In this document: in pieces, positions 25,087 through 36,529 of the stretch | Numbering within the stretch: position 1 is the first letter of the stretch | Layout: every line of letters starts with the position of its first letter | NCBI RefSeq assembly: GCF_019635465.1 | Contig: NZ_JAHBZK010000006.1 | Location: 153,485-217,484 of the forward strand | Source: Hydrogenophaga sp. | GTDB taxonomy: Bacteria > Pseudomonadota > Gammaproteobacteria > Burkholderiales > Burkholderiaceae_C | Direction: 5' to 3' | DNA: 64,000 nucleotides | Notes under the pieces: model-generated | The model's input: the letters and a program-made list of their open reading frames with translations, nothing else | Database searches by the model: none | What the model was told of the DNA's origin: nothing | Position numbers and translations under genes: made by a program

Positions 25087-27000
25087 ATGTCCTCACTGAA
25101 CATCGCCACCCGCGCGCTGACCACCAACATGTCGGCGTTGCAGGTCATTGGCCACAACATCGCCAACGTCAACACCGAGGGCTATTCGCGCCAGACCATC
25201 CAGCTGCAGACCGCGGGTTACCAGTCCACCGGTGGTGGCTACTTCGGCAAAGGCGTCGAGATCGCCACGGTCACGCGCGCCTACAACGAACACCTGACCC
25301 GCGAAGCGCGGCTGACGGCCTCGGCCGCGGCCGCCGACCAGGCCCGCCTGGAACGGCTGGAGCAGCTCGAATCGCTGTTCCCCATGGGCGAGCAAGGGTT
25401 GGGCACGGCGCTCAACGACATGCTCAATTCGTGGAGCGACCTGGTGGCCGCACCCAGCAACTCCACCGCGCGTGTGGTGGTGCTCTCACGTGCCGACACG
25501 CTGGCCGCGCGCCTGCGCGACACGGCGGGTCAGATCGACCTGTTGCGCAGCAGCACGCAGCAGCAGGTGGGCGAAGAGGTCAACACGATCAACCGGATCG
25601 CGCAAGACCTGGCCACCGTCAACCGCAAGATCATCGAAACCGCGGGCGGTTCACACACGCCCAACGACCTGTACGACCAGCGCGATCAGCTGCTGCGCGA
25701 CCTGAGCCAGTACGTGCAGATCAGCATGGTGCCGGGCGAAGGGGGCACAGCCTCGGTGTTTGTGGGTGGCAGCCAGCCGCTGGTGCTGGGTACGCAGGCC
25801 GCCAAGCTGGCGGTCGAGCGCGATCCGATGGACACGTCCAGGATCAACGTGCTGTTTCAGCAAGGCGGCATGAGCACCACGCTGGACACCGCCAGCCTGG
25901 GCAGCGGCGAGTTGGTGGGCACGCTGCGCTTCCTCAACGAAGACCTGGCCTCGATCCAGAACCAGCTCGGCCGCATCGCGCTGGCCACCTCGACCATCGT
26001 CAACGAACAACACCGACTGGGCGTGGACCTCACCGGCGCACAAGGCGGCGACTTCTTCACACCGTTTGCACCCGCCGCCGGCATCGCCTCGCCCGCCAAC
26101 AGCGGCAACGCTGCGGTGAGCGCGGCCGTCACCAACCCCAATGCACTGGTCGCCTCCGACTACGAGCTGCGCGTCGAGGCCGCGGGCTTCAGCGTGGTGC
26201 GCCTGTCCGACGGCGCCACCACCAGCCTGGCCACGCTGCCGGCCGAGGTGGATGGCCTGACCTTCCAGATCGACAGCGGCGCGGCCAACACCGGCGACCG
26301 CTTCCGCATCCGCCCCTACGAGGCCGCCGCGCGCAACCTGCAGATGGCGATCAGCTCGCCGCAGAGCCTGGCCGTGGCCAGTCCGGTGCTGGTCACACCC
26401 GGCACGGCCAATTCGGGCAGCCTCGCCGTCGAGAACATCTACGCGGTCGATGCCTCGGCCAACCTGACCGACCCGGTCACCATCACCTTCAACGCCGACG
26501 GCACCTACAGCGCCACCGGCCTGGGCCCGGGCAACCCGGCCCCCGACAACCCGGGCCCGCCCGCCAGCTACAACTTCACGCCCGGCAAGCCCATCGTGCT
26601 CAATGGCTGGAGCCTGACCCTGCGCGGCAGCCCCACCGCGGGCGACACCTTCGACGTCGGCGCATCGCCCACCACCGCCATCTCGCAGAACGCGGGCAAC
26701 GCCAACGCCATGCTGGCCTTGCGCGGCATCGCCACCTTCGATGGCGTGGCCTTGTCCGAAGGCTATGTGAGCTTGTTCTCCGATATCGGCACGCGGGTGC
26801 AGAGCGCCGAGTTCTCGGCCCAGTTCACGCAAAACATTGCGGCCACCGCCGAGCAGGCGCGCTCCAACGTGTCGGGCGTCAACCTGGACGAAGAGGCGGC
26901 GCGGCTGCTGCAGTTCCAGCAGGCCTACCAGGCTTCGGCGAAGTTCCTGCAGATCGCCCAGAGCACCTTCGACAGTCTGTTGCAGACCGTCGGTCGATGA
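25087..27000 (+). CDS. flgK: Flagellar hook-filament junction protein FlgK (HAP1)
   Basis: 637 residues. D0/D1 N-terminus ALQVIGHNIANVNTEGYSRQ, middle variable domains, and C-terminal LDEEAARLLQFQQAYQASAK. Client of the FlgN chaperone. 12 bp after flgJ. Confidence 0.96.
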   Translation: MSSLNIATRALTTNMSALQVIGHNIANVNTEGYSRQTIQLQTAGYQSTGGGYFGKGVEIATVTRAYNEHLTREARLTASAAAADQARLERLEQLESLFPMGEQGLGTALNDMLNSWSDLVAAPSNSTARVVVLSRADTLAARLRDTAGQIDLLRSSTQQQVGEEVNTINRIAQDLATVNRKIIETAGGSHTPNDLYDQRDQLLRDLSQYVQISMVPGEGGTASVFVGGSQPLVLGTQAAKLAVERDPMDTSRINVLFQQGGMSTTLDTASLGSGELVGTLRFLNEDLASIQNQLGRIALATSTIVNEQHRLGVDLTGAQGGDFFTPFAPAAGIASPANSGNAAVSAAVTNPNALVASDYELRVEAAGFSVVRLSDGATTSLATLPAEVDGLTFQIDSGAANTGDRFRIRPYEAAARNLQMAISSPQSLAVASPVLVTPGTANSGSLAVENIYAVDASANLTDPVTITFNADGTYSATGLGPGNPAPDNPGPPASYNFTPGKPIVLNGWSLTLRGSPTAGDTFDVGASPTTAISQNAGNANAMLALRGIATFDGVALSEGYVSLFSDIGTRVQSAEFSAQFTQNIAATAEQARSNVSGVNLDEEAARLLQFQQAYQASAKFLQIAQSTFDSLLQTVGR

Positions 27001-27051
27001 CGCACCGAACCTGTGCACATGATCGCGCCGCACCGCCGATGAAGGATTGAT

Positions 27052-28272
27052 ATGAGCTTTCGCATCGCCACCGCCAACCAGTTCGACCGCACCGTGTTCC
27101 AGCTCGGTGTGCGCCAGAGCGAACTCGCCACGCAGCAAGAGCGCCTGGCCACCGGCAAGCGCGTGATGAAGGCCAGCGACGACCCGGTGGCGGCCACACT
27201 GGCCGAAGCCTCGCGCAACCGCGCCTCGCGCCTGGAGGCCGATCTGCGTGCGCTGCAAGCCTCGCGCACCAGCCTGCAGCAGGCCGAGTCGGGGCTGGCC
27301 GAGTCCAGCGACCTGATGATCAAGGTGCGCGAGCTGATGGTCTCGGCCGGCAACGGCTCCTACACCGACAGCGAGCGCGCCGATATTGCGCGCCAGCTTG
27401 AAGGCCTGCGCGAGCAACTGCTGGCCGTGGCCAACCGCACCGACAGCAACGGCCGAACGCTGTATGGCGGCCTGGGTGGCGCGTCCGTGCCGTTCGTGGA
27501 TCTCTACGGCCCCAGCGGCAGCGGCGTGACCTTTCAGGGTCTGCGTGGCCAGCCGGCGCCGGGCGACACCAGCCTGCCGCAGACGCTGGACGGCGAGGCC
27601 ATCTGGATGAAGGTGCCGGCCGGCAACGGCAGCTTCACGCTCACCGTGCCCAACAACAACGGCGGCAACGTCAGTACCAGCGCGGGCGAGGTCATCGACG
27701 CCACCCTGACCACCGGCAACGACTACCGCATCGACTTCTCGGTGGTGGCTGGCACGACCCAGTACACGCTGACCAACGTCACCACCGGCACGCCGGTGGC
27801 GGGCCACGTCGGGGTGCCGTACCAGAACGGCGGCACCATCCAGTTCGACGGGGTGAGCATCACCCTCAACGGTGCGCCGGCCAACGGCGACCGCGTGGAC
27901 ATGACCGCCAACACCGGCCCGACCGACGTCTTCACCGTGGTGCAGAACGCCATCGACGCACTGCGCTTCGACGGCCCCGGCGAAGCGGGCTACCGACAAC
28001 AGGAACTGGCGCGCGCCATGACCGAGATCGACAACGCCCACGACCGTGTGCTGCTGGCGCGGGGTCGTGTGGGCGAGTGGCTCAACCGCGCCGATGCGCA
28101 GGAGCAGCTCATGAGCGATCGACAGGTCGACCTTGAGGTGGAACAGTCCAACCTCACCGACCTCGACATGGTCAAGGGCATCTCCGACTTCCAGAAGCAA
28201 CAGACCGCCCTGGAGGCCGCGATCAAGTCGTATGCCCAGGTGCAGCGCCTGTCGCTGTTCAACCAGATCTGA
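27052..28272 (+). CDS. flgL: Flagellar hook-filament junction protein FlgL (HAP3)
   Basis: 406 residues, flagellin-like: N-terminal RLATGKRVMKASDDPVAAT and C-terminal DMVKGISDFQKQQTALEAAI. The middle ~200 residues are an inserted variable domain, so it is longer than E. coli FlgL (317). SD AAGGA about 7 nt upstream. Confidence 0.94.
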   Translation: MSFRIATANQFDRTVFQLGVRQSELATQQERLATGKRVMKASDDPVAATLAEASRNRASRLEADLRALQASRTSLQQAESGLAESSDLMIKVRELMVSAGNGSYTDSERADIARQLEGLREQLLAVANRTDSNGRTLYGGLGGASVPFVDLYGPSGSGVTFQGLRGQPAPGDTSLPQTLDGEAIWMKVPAGNGSFTLTVPNNNGGNVSTSAGEVIDATLTTGNDYRIDFSVVAGTTQYTLTNVTTGTPVAGHVGVPYQNGGTIQFDGVSITLNGAPANGDRVDMTANTGPTDVFTVVQNAIDALRFDGPGEAGYRQQELARAMTEIDNAHDRVLLARGRVGEWLNRADAQEQLMSDRQVDLEVEQSNLTDLDMVKGISDFQKQQTALEAAIKSYAQVQRLSLFNQI

Positions 28273-28281
28273 TTTCGCCAC

Positions 28282-29487
28282 ATGCTGCCGCCCGCCCACA
28301 CCGTTCTGGACAGCGTTGCCATGGCGTATGTGCCGCTGTGGAACCGCGAGCGCGAGCTGGCGGGGGTGCGCCTGTGCGTGCGCGCCATCCACCCCGAGGG
28401 TGTGGACGCCAATCACCTGCTGCGCGCCATCGGCGAGGACTGGCCCGAGGCTGCACCGCCTTTGCTGCTGTCGCTGCAGACGCCGCGGCTGCAACAGCAG
28501 GCGCTGGCCTGCCCGCCGATCCACAACACCTGGCTGGAAATGCCGGCTTCGCTGTTCACCTCGCAAGAGACACTGGCGCGCCTGTCCATTGCCCAGCGCA
28601 AGGGCCACCACCTGGTGCGCGCCGGTGCGCTGGCGAAGTTGCGAGGCCTGCCCACGCCGGGCGTCAACCACCGCAACCTGCTCAGCGTGGCCCCCGAAGA
28701 CCGGTTCGATGCATTGCCCGGCCAGATGGTCGAGGGCATCACCACACAGGACGGGGTTCGCCATGCCCTTGACGCAGCGAACGTGTCGGCCGTGGCCGGC
28801 TGGCCGGTGGCGGATGTGCTGCGCAACCACCGTGGCGCGCCGCTGCAATACGACCGCCGGGTTGTGCACCAGGTGCTGGAAGTCATCGACGACGAGGAGT
28901 GCTCGATCGAATACCTGGAGCGGCTGGTGCGCCAGGACCCGGTGCTGGTCTACCGCATCCTCATGATGGTCAACTCGGCCGCGTACGGCTTGCGCCGCGA
29001 AGTCGGCTCGCTGCGCCACGCGCTGATGGTGCTGGGCTTTCGCGAACTGGGCCGCTGGCTGGTCGAGCAACTGCCCGAGATCGAACCCGACGCCGACCTG
29101 CAACCGGTGCGCTTCGGCATGGTGATGCGCTCGCGCCTGGCGCAGCACCTGCTGGCCAGTGGCTCCGACGACATCCTGCGGGCCGAGGTCTACAACACCG
29201 CACTCCTGGCCCAGCTCGACGTGATGCTGCACCAGCCCTTGTCGGAACTGCTAGGCAAGCTGCCCCTGCCCGCACGCATGACCGATGCCCTGCTGCGCCA
29301 CGACGGGCCGTACTTCGGCCTGCTCGACCTGGCCCGCCATATGGGCGACCCGGACAAGCTCGACCGCATGGAAACGCTGTGCCAGCGCCATGAGATGACG
29401 CTGGAGCAGGTCAACCGCGCGCTGCTGCGCATGCTGGCCACCAGCCGGCTGCACGCCAGCCGGCGTTCGGAGCGGCTGACCTTCTGA
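28282..29487 (+). CDS. HDOD-domain signalling protein with degenerate EAL-like N-terminus
   Basis: 401 residues, 9 bp after flgL. The C-terminal ~200 residues are an HDOD domain ([39 protein letters not shown]). The N-terminal region has the spacing of an EAL-type domain but no EAL or metal-ligand motif, as in YuxH-like proteins. HDOD proteins act in chemotaxis, c-di-GMP and stress signalling; its place at the end of the flg operon suggests a link with motility control. Confidence 0.75.
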   Translation: MLPPAHTVLDSVAMAYVPLWNRERELAGVRLCVRAIHPEGVDANHLLRAIGEDWPEAAPPLLLSLQTPRLQQQALACPPIHNTWLEMPASLFTSQETLARLSIAQRKGHHLVRAGALAKLRGLPTPGVNHRNLLSVAPEDRFDALPGQMVEGITTQDGVRHALDAANVSAVAGWPVADVLRNHRGAPLQYDRRVVHQVLEVIDDEECSIEYLERLVRQDPVLVYRILMMVNSAAYGLRREVGSLRHALMVLGFRELGRWLVEQLPEIEPDADLQPVRFGMVMRSRLAQHLLASGSDDILRAEVYNTALLAQLDVMLHQPLSELLGKLPLPARMTDALLRHDGPYFGLLDLARHMGDPDKLDRMETLCQRHEMTLEQVNRALLRMLATSRLHASRRSERLTF

Positions 29488-29512
29488 CACCGCTTGGGCG
29501 GCCGACTGGGCG

Positions 29513-29518
29513 TAGCAT
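29513..29518 (+). promoter_or_regulatory. -10-like hexamer 7 nt before queC
   Basis: TAGCAT followed by CGCGCCC and then ATG. There is no SD before queC. The distance fits a transcript that begins at or next to the start codon. No good -35 is visible, so this is tentative. Confidence 0.35.
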
Positions 29519-29525
29519 CGCGCCC

Positions 29526-30245
29526 ATGCCCGAGTCCTCCAAACACTCCCGCGCCCTGGTGCTGTTTTCCGGCGGCCAGGATTCGACCACCTGCCTGGCG
29601 CAGGCGCTCACCCGCTTCGATCACGTCGAGACCGTCGGCTTCGACTACGGCCAGCGCCACCGCGTGGAGCTGGACGCGCGCCGGGTGGTGCGGCGCGAGC
29701 TGAGCGAACGCTTTCCCGCCTGGGCGGCCAAGCTGGGCGACGACCACACGCTGGACCTGTCGGTGCTGGGTGCGCTGTCAGAAACCTCGCTCACCCGCGA
29801 CATGGCGTACCGCATGGAGGCCAATGGGCTGCCCAACACCTTCGTGCCGGGTCGCAACCTCGTGTTCCTCACCATGGCGGGCGCGCTGGCCTACCGGCGC
29901 GGCCTGTCTGTGATCGTGGCCGGCGTGTGCGAGACCGACTTCTCCGGTTACCCCGATTGCCGCGACGACACCATGAAGGCCATGCAACTGGCCTTGTCAC
30001 TGGGCATGGATACGCGGCTGCTGATCGACACACCCCTGATGTGGATCGACAAGGCCGACACCTGGCGCCTGGCGCAGACCCTGGGGGGCGAGGCGCTGGT
30101 CGACCTGATCGTCGAGCACACCCACACCTGCTACCGCGGCGACCGCGAGCACCGCCACGACTGGGGCTGGGGCTGCGGCAAATGCCCGGCCTGCCTCTTG
30201 CGCGAGCGCGGCTGGGCGGCCTTTCGCAAGGGGGCGTGGAATTGA
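29526..30245 (+). CDS. queC: 7-cyano-7-deazaguanine synthase QueC
   Basis: Makes preQ0 from carboxy-deazaguanine, ATP and ammonia in queuosine synthesis; 239 residues. PP-loop [14 protein letters not shown] near residue 15, [14 protein letters not shown] mid-protein, and the zinc cysteines near the C-terminus ([10 protein letters not shown] plus an upstream TCYRG). No SD. Stop overlaps the start of the next gene (TTGA). No other queuosine genes adjoin it. Confidence 0.95.
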   Translation: MPESSKHSRALVLFSGGQDSTTCLAQALTRFDHVETVGFDYGQRHRVELDARRVVRRELSERFPAWAAKLGDDHTLDLSVLGALSETSLTRDMAYRMEANGLPNTFVPGRNLVFLTMAGALAYRRGLSVIVAGVCETDFSGYPDCRDDTMKAMQLALSLGMDTRLLIDTPLMWIDKADTWRLAQTLGGEALVDLIVEHTHTCYRGDREHRHDWGWGCGKCPACLLRERGWAAFRKGAWN

Positions 30246-30724
30246 ACATCCGCCCCGACGATCTTCACGGCCTTGAAATTCAAACCCTGCTGCAGGAGCA
30301 CCTGAGCCACATGCGGGCCATCTCGCCTCCCGACAGCGTGCACGCGCTCGACCTGGCGCGCCTGCGGCGGCCCGACATCCGCTTCTGGACGGCCTGGAAC
30401 GGCAACGACCTGTTGGGCTGTGGTGCCCTCAAGCGCCTGGGTGAGCACGACGGCGAGATCAAGTCGATGCGCACCGCCGCGCGTCACCAGCGCCGCGGTG
30501 TGGGGCGCGCCGTGCTGAGCCACATCGTGGCCCACGCGCAGGCCGACGGCGTGCAACGCCTTTGGCTGGAGACCGGATCGACCGATCACTTCGCGCCGGC
30601 CCGTCGCCTGTACGCCGAGTACGGCTTTCAGCCTTGTGGCCCGTTTGCCGACTACCGCGAGGACCCGCACAGTGCGTTCATGCGGCTTGACCTCCGGCCT
30701 CTGACCCCGGCGAAACATGCGTGA
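30242..30724 (+). CDS. GNAT family N-acetyltransferase
   Basis: 160 residues. The acetyl-CoA motif reads [16 protein letters not shown] (Q/RxxGxG/A) near residue 90, followed by [21 protein letters not shown], typical of GNATs. Start TTG at 30242 overlaps the queC stop and has AAGGGGG 7 nt upstream. Substrate unknown. Confidence 0.85.
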   Translation: MNIRPDDLHGLEIQTLLQEHLSHMRAISPPDSVHALDLARLRRPDIRFWTAWNGNDLLGCGALKRLGEHDGEIKSMRTAARHQRRGVGRAVLSHIVAHAQADGVQRLWLETGSTDHFAPARRLYAEYGFQPCGPFADYREDPHSAFMRLDLRPLTPAKHA

Positions 30725-31124
30725 CGATCGGGTGCGGTTCCTGATATTCGGCTTCCTGCCGGCCTTGAATGTGGTGGCCTTGTTCGTCGCCAGCATTTTT
30801 GTGGCCACCAGCGGGCGCAGCGGCTCGGGCGCCGCGCTGGCGGTGGTGTTGCTGTCGATCCTGGTGTCGCTGGCGGCGGTGGTCCACGCTGGCGTGCGGC
30901 GCGCGCGCGACCTGGGTTGGTCGGGCACCACCACCGTGGTGGTGATCGGCCTGTGCATCGTGGTGATGCCGCTGGTGCCCGTGCTGCTGCTGTGGTTGCT
31001 GCTCGCACCGGGGCAGCCCGCGACCGAAGTGCCGCAGCCGACCAGCCTCAACCGCTGGCTGGCGTGGGTGCTGGTGCTGGGTGCTCCCTGGATGCTGACC
31101 CTGGTGGCGCGCTCACTGGGCTGA
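30717..31124 (+). CDS. DUF805-like inner membrane protein
   Basis: 135 residues with four hydrophobic segments (about 8-28, 38-58, 70-95, 112-130) and the short motif RRARDLGWSGTTT that recalls the R-x-D-G-x-S-G motif of DUF805. It overlaps the preceding GNAT by 8 bp and overlaps the convergent ABC exporter tail-to-tail by 12 bp. Confidence 0.6.
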   Translation: MRDDRVRFLIFGFLPALNVVALFVASIFVATSGRSGSGAALAVVLLSILVSLAAVVHAGVRRARDLGWSGTTTVVVIGLCIVVMPLVPVLLLWLLLAPGQPATEVPQPTSLNRWLAWVLVLGAPWMLTLVARSLG

Positions 31125-32897
31125 GTCGACCGCCTGCACCTGGTGGCGCGGACCGTTGGCTGCGCCCGGTACCAGGTCCCATTGCCGGGCGTGGAACGCG
31201 GCCACCGATGGGCGATGCGCGATCGAGATCAGCGCGCCATTCTGTTCGCGCACGCGCTCGCGCAGACGCGCGTACAGCTCAGCCTCGGCCGACTCGTCCA
31301 GCGCACTGGTGGCCTCGTCCACGAACAGCCAGCGCGGCTGCTTGAGCAGCGCGCGGGCGATGGCCAGGCGCTGTTGTTCGCCGCCCGAGAGCTTCTGGCC
31401 CCAGGCATCGTGTTCGTCCAGCCGGTGCACAAGGTCGGGCAGCAAGGCGTCGCGCAGGGCCTGCTGCAGATCGGCGTCGCTGTGCGCATCGGCGGGCTGC
31501 GGGTAGGCGAGCGCGTCGCGCAGGCTGCCGTTGGGGAAGTAGGGCCGCTGCGGCAGGAACATGGCGCGCGTGCCGAAGTCGGTGGGCAGGCGCAATCGGC
31601 GCAGCACCCAGGGCCAGATGCCCGCCAGGCCACGGAACAGCGTGGACTTGCCGCTGCCCGACGGGCCCTTGAGCAGCACTGTGTCGCCGGGGGCCACGCG
31701 CAGGCCGTGCGCCGCCAGCAAGGGTGTGCCGCCGGGCAGCGCCAGCTCCAGGTCGTCGATGGCGATGGCGTCGTCGGCCGCGACCTCGCCGGCGTGCGTG
31801 GTGCGCTCGCTGGGCAGTGCGGCGAAGCTTTCCTCGAAGCTGGTGATCCGGTCGGTGGTGGCGCGCCAGGCGGCCAGGCTGCTGTAGTTGTCGACGAACC
31901 AGGAGAGCGAGTCCTGCACGCGCCCGAAGGCCGAGGCGATCTGCATCAGCTCACCCAGCTGGATGGCGCCGCTGAAAAAGCGGGGCGCGGCCACGATGAA
32001 CGGGAACACCACGGCGGCCTGACCAAAGCCCGCGGTGAACCAGGTCAGGCGCTTTTGCGCGTTGATGAGCTTGAGGTAGTTGGCCAGCACATCGGCAAAG
32101 CGCAGGCCGAGCTGGCGGCGCTCCACCGGTTCGCCTTTGTCCAGCGCGATCGACTCGCTGTATTCGCGCACCCGCACCAGGTGGTGGCGGTAGTCGGCTT
32201 CGTAGCGCTGCTGCTGGAAGTTCAGCGCGATCTGCGGCCGCCCGATGTAGTGCGTGGCCACGCTGCCAAGCACACAGTAGATGACGGCCATCCAGACCAT
32301 GAAGCCCGGGATGTCGTAGGACTGGCCCTGGAAGCTGAAGCCGAAGCTGCCGGACAGCGTCCAGAGAATGCCCACGAAGCTGACCAGCGTGACCACCGCG
32401 TTGAGCAGCCCCATGGACAGACCCACGGTGTAGCTGGTGAAGAGGTTCATGTCCTCGGCCAGGCGCTGGTCGGGGTTGTCGGGTGGGGCGTTTTCGCCGC
32501 GGGCGTAGCGCGCCAGTTCCATCTGATAGAAGCGCTGGTTGCTCAGCCAGCGGTCCATGTAATGGCGTGTCATCCACGAGCGCCAGCGCATCTCAAGCAG
32601 TTGGGTCAGGTAGAAGCGGTAGACCGCGATGACGATGAAGCCGAAGGCCAGGTAGGTGAAGCGCCCCAGCTCGCGCCAGAAGACGGCGGCGTCCTTGTTC
32701 TGCAGCGCGTCGTAGAACACCCGGTTCCACTCGTTGAGCAGCACCAGCATGTAGACCGCGGCCAGGTTGAGCACCACGATGGCGGCGAACAGGGTGCGCG
32801 CCTTCCATTTCTCGTCGGACGAGAAATAGGGGGTCGAGAGTCGCCAGGCCTTGCCGGCGAATTCGCGGAAGGCCTGGAGTTTGCTGGGTGGGTTCAT
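31113..32897 (-). CDS. ABC exporter, SbmA/BacA-YddA type (fused permease-ATPase)
   Basis: 594 residues: an N-terminal six-helix ABC_membrane_2 domain (residues ~1-340) with the EEA-like QLLEMRWRSWMTRHYMDRWL stretch, then an ATPase domain: Walker A GPSGSGKST near residue 425, signature LSGGEQQR, Walker B WLFVDEATSALD. Relatives include E. coli YddA and Rhizobium BacA; some move peptides or vitamin B12. It starts inside the 5'-nucleotidase gene by 4 bp, so both are translationally coupled to the end of the gsp operon. Confidence 0.88.
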   Translation of the reverse strand: MNPPSKLQAFREFAGKAWRLSTPYFSSDEKWKARTLFAAIVVLNLAAVYMLVLLNEWNRVFYDALQNKDAAVFWRELGRFTYLAFGFIVIAVYRFYLTQLLEMRWRSWMTRHYMDRWLSNQRFYQMELARYARGENAPPDNPDQRLAEDMNLFTSYTVGLSMGLLNAVVTLVSFVGILWTLSGSFGFSFQGQSYDIPGFMVWMAVIYCVLGSVATHYIGRPQIALNFQQQRYEADYRHHLVRVREYSESIALDKGEPVERRQLGLRFADVLANYLKLINAQKRLTWFTAGFGQAAVVFPFIVAAPRFFSGAIQLGELMQIASAFGRVQDSLSWFVDNYSSLAAWRATTDRITSFEESFAALPSERTTHAGEVAADDAIAIDDLELALPGGTPLLAAHGLRVAPGDTVLLKGPSGSGKSTLFRGLAGIWPWVLRRLRLPTDFGTRAMFLPQRPYFPNGSLRDALAYPQPADAHSDADLQQALRDALLPDLVHRLDEHDAWGQKLSGGEQQRLAIARALLKQPRWLFVDEATSALDESAEAELYARLRERVREQNGALISIAHRPSVAAFHARQWDLVPGAANGPRHQVQAVDSAQ

Positions 32898-33805
32898 GGG
32901 TGGCCCTTGGGCTCGTTGGAGATGCCGGCGGCCACATGCCCGGCGGGCACGTGCTGCGCAGCGGCTTCGATGTGACCGGTCTGATCGTCGAAGAAGAAGT
33001 CTGGTTCAAATTCGCGCAGAAATTCGCCTTTGGGCAGGCCGCCCAGGAACATGGCCTCGTCGATCTCGATGTTCCAGTTCATGAGCGTGCGGATGGCGCG
33101 CTCGTGGGCGGGGGCGCTGCGTGCGGTCACCAGCGCGGTGCGCACGCGCATGCGCGGCGTGCCTTCCTGCTGCAGGCGGTGCAGGGCTTCCAGCAAGGGC
33201 TTGAACGGGCCGCCGGCCAGCGGCAGCGCGGCCTTGCTGGCCTCGTGCTCCTGGAAGGCGCTCAGCCCCTGGGCCTGGAATACGCGCTCGGCCTCGTCGG
33301 AGAACAGCACCGCATCGCCGTCGAAGGCGATGCGCACCTCGTGCGGGTGCTGGTCGCTGGCGCGCACCGAGGTCGGGTAGACCTGGGCCGCCGGCACGCC
33401 GGCATCGAGCGCGGCACGCACGTCGGCCAGGTGGGCCGACAGAAACAGGTTGGCGCGCAGCGGGCGCAGGTAGCGCCAGGGCGACTGGCCGCGCGTGAAG
33501 CTGCCACGCTGGATGGGCAGCCCGTAGTGCTTGGCCGAGCGGAACACCCGCATGCCCGAGACGGGGTCGTTGCGCGAGAGGATCACCACCTCGACGCGTT
33601 GGGTGTCGGGGTCGTTGAAGGCCAGCAGCTTGTGCACCAGCGAAAAGGCCACGCCGGGGGCGGCGGGTTCGTCCAGGCGCTGCAACTGCAGCTGCATGTA
33701 GGCCTTGTCGTCGCCTTGCTCGAAGATGCGGTTTTCTTCTTCGAAGTCGAACAGCGCACGCGAAGAAATGGCGACAACAAGCTTGCCGTCCAGGGTCACA
33801 GCCAT
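32894..33805 (-). CDS. Cytosolic 5'-nucleotidase (NT5/cN-I-like)
   Basis: 303 residues. Starts with LVVAISSRALFDFEEENRI and contains the acidic motif FDGDAVLFSDEAE near residue 165, both typical of the bacterial 5'-nucleotidase family related to eukaryotic cN-I. It begins 4 bp after the gspF stop, so it belongs to the T2SS transcript although no role in secretion is known. Confidence 0.8.
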   Translation of the reverse strand: MAVTLDGKLVVAISSRALFDFEEENRIFEQGDDKAYMQLQLQRLDEPAAPGVAFSLVHKLLAFNDPDTQRVEVVILSRNDPVSGMRVFRSAKHYGLPIQRGSFTRGQSPWRYLRPLRANLFLSAHLADVRAALDAGVPAAQVYPTSVRASDQHPHEVRIAFDGDAVLFSDEAERVFQAQGLSAFQEHEASKAALPLAGGPFKPLLEALHRLQQEGTPRMRVRTALVTARSAPAHERAIRTLMNWNIEIDEAMFLGGLPKGEFLREFEPDFFFDDQTGHIEAAAQHVPAGHVAAGISNEPKGHP

Positions 33806-33809
33806 GGCG

Positions 33810-35039
33810 CTACTTCACGAGGGTATTGAGCTGGATGATCGGCAGCAGCACCGCCAGCACGATGAGCATCACCACGATGCCCATGGCGACGATCAACAGC
33901 GGCTCGAGGATGGTGGCCAGCGACATGGCGCGGCGCTGCACCTCGGCAGCGAGTTGCTCGGCCGCGCGCTGCAGCATCTGCGGCAGCTGGCCGGTCTGTT
34001 CGCCCAGGCGGGCAAACATGCTCAGCAGCGGCGGGAAGCGCTTCTTGGCCGACAGGGCCGAGGCCAGGGGCGCGCCTTCGCGCACACGCACCAGCGCATC
34101 GAGCGCGTCCTCGCGCAGGGCGCGGTTGTGCAGGGTTTCGGCCGCTGTCTGCAGGGCGCGCAGTATGGGCACGCCCGCACCGGCCAGCATGGCCAGGGTG
34201 GCGGCAAAGCGTGCGGCGTTGAAGCCCCGCGCCAGCCGGCCGATCACCGGCAGACCGAGCACGGCCGAATCGATGCGCAGGCGCACCGCGTCGCGCTTGC
34301 GCGCCAGCCAGAAGCCGACACCGCCCGCGACCAGCAGGATCAGCATCAGCCAGCCCCACTCCCGCACGAAGCCGCTGATGGCCATCATCACCACGGTCAG
34401 CCAGGGCAGGGCGCGTTTGCTGCCTTCAAACACGCCCGCCACCTGGGGCACCACGTAGCTCACCAGGAACACGACGATGGCGATGGCCACCAGGGTGACG
34501 ATGGCTGGGTACAGGGCGGCGGCGATGAGCTTGTTGCGCAGGGCTTCGCGGGCTTCGAGGTCGTCGGCCAGGCGTTCGAGCACGGTGCCGAGCTGGCCGC
34601 TTTGTTCGCCCGCGGCCACCACGGCGCTGTAACTGGCGGCGAACTCGCGCGGAAACTGCGCCAGCGCGCGCGCGAACGCCGAGCCGGCGTTGACCTCGGC
34701 GCGCAGCGTGGCCACCAGGTTGCGCACCTTCTCGTCTTCGGCCTCTTCGGTCAGGGCCGACAGCGCGCGCTCCAGCGGCATGCCGGCGGCCACCAGGCCG
34801 GCCAGCTGGCGCGTCCACACGCCCAGGGTGGTGGCGTTGAAGACCCGACCGCCCCAGAGCGTGACGTTGAGGCCCTTGCCGGTGGGCTCGCTGGCAGTGG
34901 TGCTGGCCGGCTCGACCGACAGCGGCACCAGAGCGCGCGCCCGCAGCTGGGTGCGTGCGGCGCGTGCGGTGTCGGCGTCGATCAGCCCCTTGTGCGACTG
35001 GCCGTCGGCGTCGAGGGCTTCGAAGGTGTAGGCGGGCAT
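33810..35039 (-). CDS. gspF: Type II secretion inner membrane protein GspF
   Basis: 409 residues. Two similar T2SSF halves (starting near 80 and 280) each with a hydrophobic segment, N-terminal YTFEALDADGQSHKG, and repeated motifs such as FARALAQFPREFAASYSA and LGEQTGQLPQMLQRAAEQL. It is the platform polytopic protein that interacts with GspE and GspL. Confidence 0.95.
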   Translation of the reverse strand: MPAYTFEALDADGQSHKGLIDADTARAARTQLRARALVPLSVEPASTTASEPTGKGLNVTLWGGRVFNATTLGVWTRQLAGLVAAGMPLERALSALTEEAEDEKVRNLVATLRAEVNAGSAFARALAQFPREFAASYSAVVAAGEQSGQLGTVLERLADDLEAREALRNKLIAAALYPAIVTLVAIAIVVFLVSYVVPQVAGVFEGSKRALPWLTVVMMAISGFVREWGWLMLILLVAGGVGFWLARKRDAVRLRIDSAVLGLPVIGRLARGFNAARFAATLAMLAGAGVPILRALQTAAETLHNRALREDALDALVRVREGAPLASALSAKKRFPPLLSMFARLGEQTGQLPQMLQRAAEQLAAEVQRRAMSLATILEPLLIVAMGIVVMLIVLAVLLPIIQLNTLVK

Positions 35040-35076
35040 GTCAGCGGGTGGGGTCGGCGCGGCGCGGTACCAGAGC

Positions 35077-36519
<1,443 letters not shown>

Positions 36520-36529
36520 GCGGGGCGCC

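Noticed and set aside
25651-29232. Minus-strand open frame of 1193 codons opposite flgK, flgL and the HDOD gene
   Set aside because: It is antisense to three well-supported genes, has His/Arg/Gly/Ala-rich composition without domains, and such long antisense frames are expected in high-GC codon usage.
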